Shown here: one piece after another, positions 46,817-56,940 of the stretch
How positions within the stretch are numbered: position 1 is the first letter of the stretch
Layout: every line of letters starts with the position of its first letter
From: Streptomyces violaceoruber
Lineage (GTDB): Bacteria; Actinomycetota; Actinomycetes; Streptomycetales; Streptomycetaceae
Assembly: GCF_033406955.1 (NCBI RefSeq)
Contig: NZ_CP137734.1
Coordinates: 992,001 to 1,056,000, forward strand
DNA length: 64,000 nucleotides
Reading direction: 5' to 3'
Program-made: the position numbers and the translations under genes
Notes under the pieces: generated by a model
Seen by the model: the letters and a program-made list of their open reading frames with translations, nothing else
The model's database searches: none
What the model was told of the DNA's origin: nothing

Positions 46817-49020
46817 TACGCCAACGAAGAATGTGGGCCGCGCTGCTGGCCGGCCTGCTGATGGTGCTCGGACTGCAGGCGACGTCCGCCTCCGGGCAGC
46901 CCGCAAAGGCACCCGCCGCGGCCGCCGCCGACCAGGTGCTCACCTGGACGGCCGGCGACGACATCACCAAGTACGCGTCGGCGCCGGAGACGGCGGTGGC
47001 CGGTCCGGCCACGATCGTCTTCGAGAACAGTGAGGCCACCGGCAACACCACCGGCATGCCGCACACGCTGACGTTCATGACCAGCGATCCCGCGTACAAC
47101 CAGGACGTCCAGCTGAACATCCTGGCCAACCCGAACGACGCCGAGGGCGGCAAGCACACCGCCGAGGTCACCCTCACCCCGGGCACGTACATGTACCACT
47201 GCACGATCCCGGGCCACGGCCAGATGACGGGCGTGCTCGTGGTCACCGAGGGCGGTGGCGGCGAGGACACCACGGCGCCCGCCACCTCGGCCGAGGTGGG
47301 CGGCACGCAGAACGCCGACGGCGCGTACGTCGGTTCCGCGACCGTGAGCATCGCCGCCACCGACGAGGGCGGCTCGGGCGTGGAGCGGATCGAGTACGCG
47401 CTCGGTGCCGACGGCGCCTGGCAGCCGTACACCACGCCGGTCGTCGTCGACCAGGTCGGCGAGCACACGGTGCGCTACCGGGCGTTCGACAAGGCGGGCA
47501 ACGCCGCCGAGGAGAAGAGCGTCACGTTCGCCGTGGCCGCGCCCGACACCGACGACACGACCGCGCCGGAGACCTCGGCGACGGTCAGCGGTGAGAAGAA
47601 CGCCGAGGGCGCCTACATCGACATGGCGACGGTGACCGTCACCGCCTCCGACACCGGTTCCGGCGTCAACACCATCGAGTACGCGGTCGGCGACGGCGCC
47701 TGGACGGCGTACACGGCGCCGGTCATGGTGCACGAGGTCGGCGAGCACACCGTGCGCTACCGGGCCACCGACAAGGCGGGCAACGTCGCCGCGGAGAAGA
47801 GCGTCGCCTTCACCGTGGCCGCCGCTCCCCCGCAGGACACCACCCCGCCGGTGACCGGCGCGACCGTGGACGGCACCAAGAACTCCGACGGCGCCTACGT
47901 CGGCAGCGCGAAGGTGACCGTGAACGCCGCGGACGAGGGCGGTTCCGGCGTCGCCGGTGTGGAGTACTCGCTGGACGCCGGGCCCTACCTGGCGTACACC
48001 GACCCGGTGATCGTGGACCGCGTGGGCCGGCACACCGTGGCGTACCGGGCGAGCGACAAGGCGGGCAACACCTCCGAGCCGCTGACCGTGGACTTCACGG
48101 TGGTGTCGGGCCAGGTGCCGCCGCCGCCCTGCCCGGAGTACGACGAGCGCCAGACGGTGATCGTCGGCACGGTCGACTCGGGGGTGCCGAACCGGGTCAC
48201 CAACAACCGGTGCCGGATCAACGAGATGATCGAGGACGAGAAGGAGTGGACGTCCCAGGCGCTGTTCCTCAAGCACGTCCGTGAGGTCATGGACGGTCTC
48301 CTGGACGAGGGCGTCGTCGACAAGCGGGAGTACCGGGCGATCAACAAGGCCGCCAAGCAGTCGAAGATCGGTCAGCCCGGCCAGACCGAGGGCTACCGCA
48401 CGATCCTCGACGGCAGCCAGGAGTCCTTCGCCAAGTGGGAGCAGGTGGGCGGCGGTTCGTTCGGGCTGAACCCGGACGGGTCGATCACGTCCAGCACCAG
48501 CACGCCCGGCATGGGCATGCTGTGGTTCCCCGAGCGCAAGTACGGCGACTTCTCGCTGAAGCTCCAGTGGCGTGACGACGCGGCGGGCACCGCGAACACC
48601 AACGGCGGCGTCTTCGTGCGCTTCCCGCAGGTGCACGACCACCCGGAGGAGTCGCGTCCGGAGTGGGTCGCCATCAAGTACGGGCACGAGATCCAGGCGT
48701 TCGACAGCCCGACCGGCGACATGTACAAGTCCGGTTCCGTCTACGGCTTCGACCGGGTCGGCCTGGCCGGCGCGGGCGTCACCGAGAAGGGCACCTGGAA
48801 CGACTACGAGATCCGGGTGGTGGACCAGCACTACTCGATCTACCGCAACGGTGTGCTGATCAACGAGTTCGACAACTTCGGCGGGCAGACCTTCTACCCC
48901 GAGCGCTCGGACGACCCGGGCACGGACGGGCGGCGGTTCGCCTCCGGCTACGTCGGACTGCAGGTGCACAGCACGTCGGACGTGATCTCGTACCGCGACG
49001 TCCGGATCAAGGACCTCTAG
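46813..49020 (+). CDS. Secreted cupredoxin, Ig-like repeat, DUF1080 protein
   Basis: 735 residues. The order is signal peptide (1-28), cupredoxin domain (about 40-145) with a complete type-1 copper set H84, C130, H135, M138 (MYHCTIPGHGQM), three Ig-like OmpL47-type repeats each ending in VRYRA-DKAGN-type strands (about 150-435), a conserved linker with two cysteines and DUF1080 (about 540-735, GVFVRFPQ and EIQAFDSPTGD). DUF1080 proteins act as 3-keto-disaccharide hydrolases. The GTG overlaps the stop of the preceding gene as GTGA, so the two are translated as a coupled pair. Confidence 0.9.
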   Translation: MIRQRRMWAALLAGLLMVLGLQATSASGQPAKAPAAAAADQVLTWTAGDDITKYASAPETAVAGPATIVFENSEATGNTTGMPHTLTFMTSDPAYNQDVQLNILANPNDAEGGKHTAEVTLTPGTYMYHCTIPGHGQMTGVLVVTEGGGGEDTTAPATSAEVGGTQNADGAYVGSATVSIAATDEGGSGVERIEYALGADGAWQPYTTPVVVDQVGEHTVRYRAFDKAGNAAEEKSVTFAVAAPDTDDTTAPETSATVSGEKNAEGAYIDMATVTVTASDTGSGVNTIEYAVGDGAWTAYTAPVMVHEVGEHTVRYRATDKAGNVAAEKSVAFTVAAAPPQDTTPPVTGATVDGTKNSDGAYVGSAKVTVNAADEGGSGVAGVEYSLDAGPYLAYTDPVIVDRVGRHTVAYRASDKAGNTSEPLTVDFTVVSGQVPPPPCPEYDERQTVIVGTVDSGVPNRVTNNRCRINEMIEDEKEWTSQALFLKHVREVMDGLLDEGVVDKREYRAINKAAKQSKIGQPGQTEGYRTILDGSQESFAKWEQVGGGSFGLNPDGSITSSTSTPGMGMLWFPERKYGDFSLKLQWRDDAAGTANTNGGVFVRFPQVHDHPEESRPEWVAIKYGHEIQAFDSPTGDMYKSGSVYGFDRVGLAGAGVTEKGTWNDYEIRVVDQHYSIYRNGVLINEFDNFGGQTFYPERSDDPGTDGRRFASGYVGLQVHSTSDVISYRDVRIKDL

Positions 49021-49036
49021 GGGTCCGCGTCGTGGC

Positions 49037-50062
49037 TCAGTCCGGGCCGGGAGCCTTCTTCCTGGCCCGGCTGGGCTGGACCCGGCTCGGCTCGCCCGGC
49101 ATCTTCGGATACTCGGGCGGGTAGGGCAGATCACCGAGCCCGTGGTCGTGCTCGTCCTTCGTCGCCAGCTCCAGCAGCGCGTCGAGGGAGTACCTCGTGT
49201 CGTCCATGCCCGCGTGCACGTCGCCGAGTTCGGCGAAGCGCGCGGGCATGGTCGTGATGTCGAAGTCCCGCGGGTGCGCGACACCCACCTCGTCCCAGGT
49301 CAGCGGGGCGGAGACGGGCGCGTTCGGGCGCGGCCGCACGGAGTAGGCGGAGGCGATGGTGCGGTCGCGGGCGGTCTGGTTGTAGTCGATGAAGATGCGC
49401 TCGCCGCGCTCCTCCTTCCACCACTTGATGGTGACCCGCTCGGGCATCCGCCGTTCCATCTCGCGGCCGACGGCGATCGCGGCGCGCCGCACCTGGGTGA
49501 AGGTCCAGCGCGGCTCGATCGGCACGAAGACGTGGATGCCGCGCCCGCCGGACGTCTTGGGCCAGCCCCGCAGCCCGCCGAACTCCTCCAGCACCGCGCG
49601 CAGTTCGTGGGCGGCGCGGGCGGCGTCGTCGTAATCCGTCCCGGGCTGCGGATCGAGGTCGATGCGCAGTTCGTCGGGGTGGTCGACATCGTCCCGGCGC
49701 ACCGGCCAGGGATGGAAGGTGAGGGTGCCGTACTGGGCGGCCCACAGCACGGCCGCCTCCTCGGTGGGGCACATCTCGTCGGCGCTGCGCCCGCTGGGGA
49801 AGGTGATGTGCGCGGTCGGGATCCAGTCGGGCATCCCCTTGGGCGCGCGCTTCTGGTAGAACCACTCGCCGGTGATGCCGTCCGGGTACCGCTGCAGGGT
49901 GGTGGGCCTCTCGCGCAGGGCACGCAGGACGCCGGGGGCGACGGCCTGGTAGTACCGTGCCACGTCCAGCTTGGTGTACCCGTGCTCCGGAAAGAACACC
50001 TTCCCCGGGCTGGACAGCCGCACGCTCCGCCCGCCCGCCTCCAGTTCCACCGCTTCCGCCAT
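49037..50062 (-). CDS. LigD-type DNA polymerase/primase domain protein
   Basis: 341 residues, an archaeo-eukaryotic primase fold protein homologous to the polymerase domain of bacterial LigD. ELRIDLDPQPG supplies the catalytic DxD, SGGRGIHVFVPI contains the conserved histidine for 5'-phosphate handling and DYNQTARDRTIASAYSVR is a family signature. It fills gaps and adds ribonucleotides at double-strand ends in NHEJ. It is divergent from an ATP-dependent DNA ligase gene 75 bp away. No Ku gene is present in this window. The ATG at 50062 was chosen. Confidence 0.93.
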   Translation of the reverse strand: MAEAVELEAGGRSVRLSSPGKVFFPEHGYTKLDVARYYQAVAPGVLRALRERPTTLQRYPDGITGEWFYQKRAPKGMPDWIPTAHITFPSGRSADEMCPTEEAAVLWAAQYGTLTFHPWPVRRDDVDHPDELRIDLDPQPGTDYDDAARAAHELRAVLEEFGGLRGWPKTSGGRGIHVFVPIEPRWTFTQVRRAAIAVGREMERRMPERVTIKWWKEERGERIFIDYNQTARDRTIASAYSVRPRPNAPVSAPLTWDEVGVAHPRDFDITTMPARFAELGDVHAGMDDTRYSLDALLELATKDEHDHGLGDLPYPPEYPKMPGEPSRVQPSRARKKAPGPD

Positions 50063-50136
50063 GCGAGCCACGGTAGGCGCAGCGCGGGAGCCTCGCACAT
50101 CAGGCGTCCCGGGGCGACGGCGTACAGAATCGGACC

Positions 50137-51204
50137 ATGGACCTCCCCGTCATGCCGCCCGTGAAGCCGATGCTCGCCAAGTCCGTGGCGAAGATCCCGC
50201 CGGGGATGCACTACGAGGCCAAGTGGGACGGCTTCCGTGCGATCGTGTACCGCGACGGGGACGAGGTGGAGCTGGGGAGCCGTACGGGCAAGCCGCTGAC
50301 CAGGTATTTCCCGGAGCTGGTGGTGGCGGTGCGGGAGCGGCTGCCCGAGCGGTGCGTGGTGGACGGGGAGATCGTCATCGCGCGGGACGGTCACCTGGAC
50401 TTCGACGCGCTCACCGAGCGGATCCATCCGGCCGACTCCCGGGTGCGGACCCTCGCGGAGCGCACGCCGGCCTCGCTGGTGGCCTTCGACCTGCTGGCGC
50501 TGGACGACGCGTCCCTGCTCGACGTGGGGCTGGCCGACCGGCGGGCGCTGCTGGTGCGGGCGCTGTCGGGGGTGACGCCGCCGGTGCACGTGGCGCCGGC
50601 GACGGACGACATCGAGGTGGCCCGGCGGTGGTTCGAGCAGTACGAGGGGGCGGGGCTCGACGGCGTCGTCGCCAAGCCGCTCGATCTGCGCTACCGGCAG
50701 GACGAGCGGGCCATGTACAAGATCAAGCACGAGCGGACGGCGGACGTCGTCGTCGCCGGGTACCGCTTCCACAAGAGCGGGCCCGTGGTCGGCTCGCTGC
50801 TGCTCGGTCTGTACGACGACCGGGGGCTGCTCCAGCACGTGGGGGTGAGTGCCGCCTTCACGATGAAGCGCCGGGCCGAGCTGGTGGCGGAGCTGGAACC
50901 GCTGCGCATGGACGACGCCCGGGGGCATCCGTGGGCCGCCTGGGCCGAGGAGGCGGCGCACGAGTCGGCGCGGCTGCCCGGCGCGCCGAGCCGCTGGTCG
51001 GGCAAGAAGGACCTGTCCTGGGTGCCGCTGCGTCCCGAGCGGGTGGTCGAGGTGGCGTACGACCACATGGAGAACGGGGCGCGCTTCAGGCACACGGCCC
51101 GCTTCCGCCGCTGGCGCCCGGACCGGACCCCCGAGAGCTGCACCTACGCGCAGCTGGAGGAGCCGGTCCGCTACGACCTGGCGGAGATCCTCGGCGGGCC
51201 CTGA
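50137..51204 (+). CDS. ATP-dependent DNA ligase (LigC/LigD-type)
   Basis: 355 residues. The nucleotidyltransferase motif I, EAKWDGFRA, carries the AMP-accepting lysine; GSRTGKPL (motif Ia), VVDGEIV (motif III), DGVVAKPLDL (motif IV) and MYKIKHERTADVV (motif V) follow. An OB-fold domain completes the protein. It joins nicks or broken ends with ATP and with the divergent polymerase probably serves NHEJ-like or base-excision repair. It is the stand-alone arrangement, with polymerase and ligase on separate genes. ATG 50137 is 75 bp from the polymerase start. Confidence 0.94.
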   Translation: MDLPVMPPVKPMLAKSVAKIPPGMHYEAKWDGFRAIVYRDGDEVELGSRTGKPLTRYFPELVVAVRERLPERCVVDGEIVIARDGHLDFDALTERIHPADSRVRTLAERTPASLVAFDLLALDDASLLDVGLADRRALLVRALSGVTPPVHVAPATDDIEVARRWFEQYEGAGLDGVVAKPLDLRYRQDERAMYKIKHERTADVVVAGYRFHKSGPVVGSLLLGLYDDRGLLQHVGVSAAFTMKRRAELVAELEPLRMDDARGHPWAAWAEEAAHESARLPGAPSRWSGKKDLSWVPLRPERVVEVAYDHMENGARFRHTARFRRWRPDRTPESCTYAQLEEPVRYDLAEILGGP

Positions 51205-51219
51205 CGCGCGCGGTGGACC

Positions 51220-52410
51220 CTACGGCTGCATCAGGACCTTGACCGCGCCGTCCTGCTTCTTCTGGAACATCTCGTACGCGTGCGGCGCGTCCGCCAGCGG
51301 CATCCGGTGGGTGGCGAAGCCGTCCACGCCGAGCGGGTCGTCGTCGGTCAGGTACGGGACGATCTCGTCGCTCCAGCGGCGTACGTTGGCCTGGCCCATG
51401 CGCAGCTGGATCTGCTTGTCGAACATGGTGAGCATCGGCATGGGGTCGGCCATGCCGCCGTACACGCCGGACAGCGAGATGGTGCCGCCGCGGCGCACCA
51501 GGTCGATCGCGGTGTAGAGGGCGGCGAGCCGGTCGATGCTGAACCGCTCCGCCAGGGGCCCGCCGATGGCCCGGGGCAGCACCGCGGCGGTCTGCTGCAC
51601 CAGCTTGGCCACGGCGCCGCCGTGCGCCTCGGTGCCGACCGCGTCGATCACGGCGTCGGGGCCGCGACCGCCCGTCCGGTCCTGGATCGCCGAGACGAGT
51701 TCCTTCTCGTTGTCGAAGGACCGCAGGTCGAACGTCTCCACGCCCCGCTCGCGGGCCCGCTCCAGCCGCTCCGGCACGAGATCCACGCCGAACACCTTGT
51801 CGATCCCCTTGAGGCGGGCGATCCGGCACGCCATGTCGCCGATCGGGCCGAGGCCCAGCACGGCGAGGCTGCCGCCCTGCGGGACGGCGGCGTACTCGAC
51901 CGCCTGCCAGGCGGTGGGCAGCACGTCGGAGAGGTAGACGAAGCGGTCGTCGGCCGGGCCCTCGGGCACCTTGATCGGGCCGAACTGGGCCTGGGGCACG
52001 CGCAGGTACTCGGCCTGGCCGCCGGGGATCGCGCCGTACAGACGGGTGTAGCCGAACAGCGGGGCGCCCATGCCCTCGCCGGTGACCTGGGTGGTCTCGC
52101 ACTGGGTCGGCAGCCCGGTGTCGCACATGTAGCAGTGGCCGCACGCGATCTGGAACGGCACCACCACCCGGTCGCCGGGCTTCAGGTTGGTCACCTCCGG
52201 ACCGACCTCCTCGACGATGCCCATCGGCTCGTGGCCGAGGATGTCGCCCGGTGTCATGAACGGCGTGAGCACCTCGTAAAGGTGCAGGTCGGAGCCGCAC
52301 AGACCGGAGGACGTGACGCGGATGACGGCGTCCGTCGGCTCCTGGATCTTCGGGTCGGGCACCTCCTCCACCCGCACGTCCCGCTTGCCCTGCCACGTCA
52401 CTGCCTTCAT
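51220..52410 (-). CDS. Zinc-dependent alcohol dehydrogenase (MDR family)
   Basis: 396 residues. Catalytic zinc ligands are seen in [11 protein letters not shown] and [12 protein letters not shown], the NAD-binding motif is [14 protein letters not shown] and the segment [17 protein letters not shown] has closely spaced cysteines for the structural zinc. It belongs to the glutathione-independent formaldehyde dehydrogenase-like class that is common in actinomycetes. Substrate is not known. GGAGGGAG is a strong ribosome site before the ATG. It is convergent with the ligase, 15 bp apart. Confidence 0.9.
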   Translation of the reverse strand: MKAVTWQGKRDVRVEEVPDPKIQEPTDAVIRVTSSGLCGSDLHLYEVLTPFMTPGDILGHEPMGIVEEVGPEVTNLKPGDRVVVPFQIACGHCYMCDTGLPTQCETTQVTGEGMGAPLFGYTRLYGAIPGGQAEYLRVPQAQFGPIKVPEGPADDRFVYLSDVLPTAWQAVEYAAVPQGGSLAVLGLGPIGDMACRIARLKGIDKVFGVDLVPERLERARERGVETFDLRSFDNEKELVSAIQDRTGGRGPDAVIDAVGTEAHGGAVAKLVQQTAAVLPRAIGGPLAERFSIDRLAALYTAIDLVRRGGTISLSGVYGGMADPMPMLTMFDKQIQLRMGQANVRRWSDEIVPYLTDDDPLGVDGFATHRMPLADAPHAYEMFQKKQDGAVKVLMQP

Positions 52411-52611
52411 CGCCCGCGCTCCCTCCGTCGCCGTGCGCGTCGGTTCTGCGTTCACGCCGGGTACCCCGGGGCTCCCGTCGCCGAACCCGGCGGTCTTTTC
52501 GGCCGAACAGCGGATTATCTGCCCCGTTCCGTGTGCCGTATCGGATTCATTCAGGTATGGCACTAAATCCTTCAAGAAGCGCACAATCAATGACAAGGGA
52601 TGGGTGGACGG

Positions 52612-53598
52612 ATGGCCGGGATGCGAAGAGGAACACGCAGGGGGCGGTGCGCCGCACTGCTGACGGCGGCGGTGGCGGTCTCGCTGGGCGCGGCGGGCTG
52701 CACGGCGGGGCCCGGTGCGCAGGACGACGGGCGGGCGTCGACCGCGCCGGTACCGGAGCGGTCGCACAGCGCCGCTCCCGCTTCCGGACCGGTGCTCGCC
52801 GTGAAGGTGGACAACGTGCGCGCGGCCCGCCCGCAGACGGGCCTGGAGGACGCGGACGTCGTCTACGCCGAGCCCGTGGAGGCGGGACTGAGCCGGCTGA
52901 TGGCGATCTACGCCACCGAGCTGCCCGAGTCGGTGGGGCCGGTACGCAGCGCCCGCGAGTCCGACCTGGAGCTGCTCGGCCAGTTCGACCGGCCGGTGCT
53001 GGCGTTCTCCGGGGCGCAGAGCAAACTGCTGCCGATCATCGACAAGGCGCCGCTGCGCGCGGAGCCGGCGAGCGAGGATTCCGACGCCTACGTCCGCGCC
53101 GGGGACCGGCAGGCCCCGCACAACCTCTACCTGCGACCGGACGAACTGCTGGGGAAGCCGTCGGGGGCCGCGGCCCTCACCACCGGGTTCACCTACGGCA
53201 AGGCTCCCGCGGGCGGCCGGGCGGAATCCTCGCACACGGTGCGCTACCCCTCGGCGAGCTTCGCCTTCACCTGGTCCGACAGCCGGGACCGGTGGCTGGT
53301 CTCCATGGACGGCAGCCCGGCCCGCACGGCCGACGGCGGGCGGCTGGCACCGGCCACGGTCGTGGTGCAGCACGTGAGGGTGCGCGAGTCGGACTTCCGC
53401 GACTTCCGCGGCAGCAATTCGCCCTACGTCGAGTCGGTGGGCTCGGGGGAGGCGGAGGTGCTGCGCGACGGGCGCGTGTACGACGCGACCTGGAAGCGCG
53501 GGGCGGCCGAGGACGGCACGACCTACACCACCGGGGACGGCAAGCCGCTGAACTTCGCCGAGGGCCAGGTGTGGGTCGTCTTCGCCGGGCGCTCCTGA
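52612..53598 (+). CDS. DUF3048 family lipoprotein
   Basis: 328 residues. An N-terminal signal peptide ends in GAAGC, a lipobox-like site, so it is probably a surface lipoprotein. The conserved DUF3048 segments VDNVRAARPQTGLEDADVVY, GPVRSARESDLELL and HNLYLRPDELL are present. Relatives include YerB of Bacillus, whose role is not defined. Three in-frame starts (52600, 52612, 52621) are close together; ATG 52612 is my choice. Its stop codon lies within the stem of a hairpin shared with convergent pcaV. Confidence 0.87.
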   Translation: MAGMRRGTRRGRCAALLTAAVAVSLGAAGCTAGPGAQDDGRASTAPVPERSHSAAPASGPVLAVKVDNVRAARPQTGLEDADVVYAEPVEAGLSRLMAIYATELPESVGPVRSARESDLELLGQFDRPVLAFSGAQSKLLPIIDKAPLRAEPASEDSDAYVRAGDRQAPHNLYLRPDELLGKPSGAAALTTGFTYGKAPAGGRAESSHTVRYPSASFAFTWSDSRDRWLVSMDGSPARTADGGRLAPATVVVQHVRVRESDFRDFRGSNSPYVESVGSGEAEVLRDGRVYDATWKRGAAEDGTTYTTGDGKPLNFAEGQVWVVFAGRS

Positions 53599-53616
53599 CC
53601 GGGAAACCCCCGGTCA
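53596..53616. terminator. Bidirectional hairpin containing both convergent stop codons
   Basis: TGACCGGG (53596-53603) and CCCGGTCA (53609-53616) are perfectly complementary over 8 bp with an AAACC loop. TGA at the left end is the stop codon of the DUF3048 gene and TCA at the right end is the stop of pcaV on the other strand. Confidence 0.65.
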
Positions 53617-54078
53617 GCCCGGTGCCACCGCCGGCTCGGCCGGGTTGCGGAGCCCCTCCGCGGCGTCCGCGACCCGGCGGATCAGGTCGAAGAACACCGC
53701 CTGCTCGTCGGCGGCGAGCGGGGCCAGGAACACCTGGTTCATCCGGGCGATGCGCACGCCCAGCCTGCGGTGGACGCGCAGGCCCTCGTCGGTGAGCCGG
53801 AGCAGGGACCGGCGGCCGTCCTGCGGGTCGCGGACCTTGTCGAGCAGCCCGCGGCGGCCGAGCCGGCTGACCACCTCCGCGATGGTGGACCGGTCCAGGC
53901 CCACCCGCTCCCCCACGGTGCGCTGGTCGAGCCCCGGCTCGGCGACGAGGGCGTTGAGGACGGCGTACTGCGGCGAGGTGGTCTCCTCGGAGACCATCGT
54001 GTTCCACAGCAGGTAGTGCGCCTGCTGCAGCCGCCGGGCCAGATGGCCGGGGTGGGTGGCCAGATCGACCGCTGCCAT
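53614..54078 (-). CDS. pcaV: MarR family repressor of the pca operon, PcaV
   Basis: 154 residues, MarR fold. The recognition region [21 protein letters not shown] and wing segment [20 protein letters not shown] are clear. It is divergently placed from pcaI in the same arrangement as S. coelicolor pcaV, whose product is released by protocatechuate. The start ATG 54078 has GGGAG about 8 nt upstream. Candidate operators lie in the 209-bp gap. Its first residues ([20 protein letters not shown]) form the dimerisation helix. Confidence 0.9.
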   Translation of the reverse strand: MAAVDLATHPGHLARRLQQAHYLLWNTMVSEETTSPQYAVLNALVAEPGLDQRTVGERVGLDRSTIAEVVSRLGRRGLLDKVRDPQDGRRSLLRLTDEGLRVHRRLGVRIARMNQVFLAPLAADEQAVFFDLIRRVADAAEGLRNPAEPAVAPG

Positions 54079-54100
54079 GTGCACTCCCGGTGGTCACTTT

Positions 54101-54116
54101 CGTAGGTGCACTGACG
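54101..54116. promoter_or_regulatory. Candidate PcaV operator near pcaV
   Basis: CGTAGGTGCACTGACG is an imperfect palindrome (12 of 16 positions symmetric) centred on GTGCAC, 22 bp upstream of the pcaV start. It shares CAGTGC with the second candidate near pcaI when read on the other strand. MarR dimers bind palindromes of this length, so this is a good candidate for autoregulation. Confidence 0.5.
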
Positions 54117-54182
54117 ATACATGGCATCGAGCACCGGCATCCGGGAACGCCTCACGCGATCTGCCTCGGACTTTTGCGGGTC

Positions 54183-54247
54183 TTGACGCCCCGGCCGACC
54201 GGTGGCAGCGTGTGGGCAACCTCGCTGAAATACTCAGTGCCCTGACT
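54183..54247 (+). promoter_or_regulatory. Predicted pcaI promoter and second PcaV operator
   Basis: TTGACG (54183-54188) and CAGCGT (54206-54211) with 17-bp spacing form a plausible promoter. ACTCAGTGCCCTGACT (54232-54247) is an imperfect palindrome (12 of 16 symmetric) just after the expected start of transcription, where repressor binding would block the operon. Confidence 0.5.
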
Positions 54248-54287
54248 ATCTGCTTCCGGGGCACGCGGCAGAGATGGGGCTCCTCGG

Positions 54288-55069
54288 ATGGACAAGGTGG
54301 TGGCCACGGCCGGTGCGGCGGTGGCCGACGTGGCCGACGGCGCGTCGCTCGCGGTGGGCGGCTTCGGGCTGAGCGGTGTGCCGAACGTGCTGATCCGGGC
54401 GCTGTACGAGCGCGGGACCGGCGGCCTGTCGGTGGTCTCCAACAACTGCGGGGCGATGGAGTCCGGGCTGGCCGTCCTGCTGGCCGCCGGGCGCATCGCC
54501 CGGGTGACCGGGTCCTACATCGGCGCGAACAAGGAGTTCGCGCGCCAGTACCTCGGCGGGGAACTGGAGGTGGAGATGATCCCCCAGGGCACGCTGGCCG
54601 AGCGGCTGCGGGCCGGCGGCGCGGGCATCCCCGCCTTCTACACGCCCGCCGGGGTCGGCACCCAGGTGGCCGACGGCGGGCTGCCGTGGCGGTACGACGG
54701 GTCGGGCGGGGTCGCGCTGGCCTCGCCGCCCAAGGAGGTCCGCGAGTTCGACGGGACCCAGTACGTGCTGGAGCGCGGCATCCGCACGGACTTCGCGCTG
54801 GTCCGCGCGGCGAAGGGCGACCGGCACGGCAACCTGGTCTTCGCCAAGTCCTCCCGGAACTTCAACCCGCTGGCCGCGACGGCCGGCCGGGTGACGATCG
54901 CCGAGGTGGAGGAGCTGGTCGAGCCCGGCGCGATCGACCCGGACGCGGTGCACCTGCCGGGGATCTTCGTCCAGCGGGTGGTGGCCCTCACCCCCGAGCA
55001 GGCCACCGACAAGAAGATAGAGCGGCGTACGATTTCCGCGCCTCCGGCGCGAGGGACGGTGACTTCCTG

Positions 55070-55070
<1 letters not shown>
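54288..55070 (+). CDS. pcaI: 3-oxoadipate CoA-transferase subunit A
   Basis: 260 residues, alpha subunit. It transfers CoA from succinyl-CoA to beta-ketoadipate together with PcaJ. The sequence reads [19 protein letters not shown] near the start, and the [18 protein letters not shown] and [20 protein letters not shown] segments are typical. Its stop overlaps the pcaJ start as TGATG. It is first in the pca operon, 209 bp from divergent pcaV. Confidence 0.94.
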
Positions 55071-55719
<649 letters not shown>

Positions 55720-55723
<4 letters not shown>

Positions 55724-56922
55724 AGGACGTCTACCTCGTCGACGCGGTGCGCACCCCGTTCGGCAAGTACAACGGAGGCCTGTCGGGCGTACGCCCGGAC
55801 GACCTGGCCGCGCACGCGATCCGTGAACTCCTGGGCCGTACGCCCGGCCTGGACCCGTCCCGGATCGACGACGTGTACTTCGGCAACGCCAACGGCGCCG
55901 GCGAGGAGAACCGCAACGTCGCCCGCATGGCCGCCCTGCTGGCCGGCCTGCCCACCACCGTCCCCGGCGTCACCGTGAACCGGCTGTGCGCCTCCGGCCT
56001 CGAAGCGGTGATCCAGGCCGCCCGTGCCATCGCGGTCGGCGACGCCTCGGTCGCACTCGCGGGCGGCGTGGAGTCGATGACCCGGGCCCCGTACGTGCTG
56101 CCCAAGCCGGACCGGCCCTTCCCCGCCGGGCACACCGAGATGTACTCGACCACCCTGGGCTGGCGCATGGTCAACCCGGCGATGGACCCGCAGTGGACGA
56201 TCCCGCTCGGCGAGTCGGCGGAGCTGATCGCGGACAAGCACGGGATCACCCGCGAGCAGCAGGACGAGTACGCCCTCGCCTCCCACCGCAAGGCCGCCCG
56301 CGCCCAGGCCGACGGCCTGTTCGACGCCGAGCTGGCGCCCGTGCCGGTACCGCGCCGCAAGGGCGGCCCGGTCGACTTCGCCGCCGACGAGTGCGTCCGC
56401 CCGGACGCCTCCCTGGAAGCGATGGCCAAGCTCAAGCCGTCCTTCAGGAAGACCGACGGCACCGTGACCGCGGGGAACGCCTCGCCGCTCAACGACGGCG
56501 CCGCCGCGCTGCTCCTGGTCGACGAGGAGGGACTGAAGGCCACCGGACGCGAGCCGCTCGCCCGGGTCTCGGCCACCGGGGTCTCGGCGACCGACCCGCA
56601 GTACTTCGGTCTCGCCCCCGTGGAGGCCGTGAACCGTGCGCTCGCCCGGGCCGGACGGGACTTCGCCGACCTGGACGTGCTCGAACTCAACGAGGCCTTC
56701 GCCGCCCAGGTGCTGGGCTGCGTCGCCGAGTGGCCCGATTTCGACCCCGCCGTCCTCAACCCGCAGGGCGGCGCCATCGCCCTCGGCCACCCGCTCGGCG
56801 CGTCCGGCGCCCGCCTCGCCGGCACCGTCGCCCACCAGCTCGCCCGCAAGGGCTCCGGCACCGGCGTCGCCACCCTCTGCATCGGCGTCGGCCAGGGCCT
56901 CGCCCTGGTCCTCGACCGCTAG
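55720..56922 (+). CDS. pcaF: Beta-ketoadipyl-CoA thiolase
   Basis: 400 residues. It cleaves beta-ketoadipyl-CoA to succinyl-CoA and acetyl-CoA, the last step of the pathway. The active-site cysteine is in [12 protein letters not shown], the histidine in [16 protein letters not shown] and the second cysteine in [10 protein letters not shown]. The GTG at 55720 shares bases with the pcaJ stop (GTGA). The sequence begins [19 protein letters not shown], as in PcaF proteins. It is separate from the FadA-like thiolase at 25-26 kb. Confidence 0.95.
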
Positions 56923-56940
56923 TCACCCACGGGAACTCCC

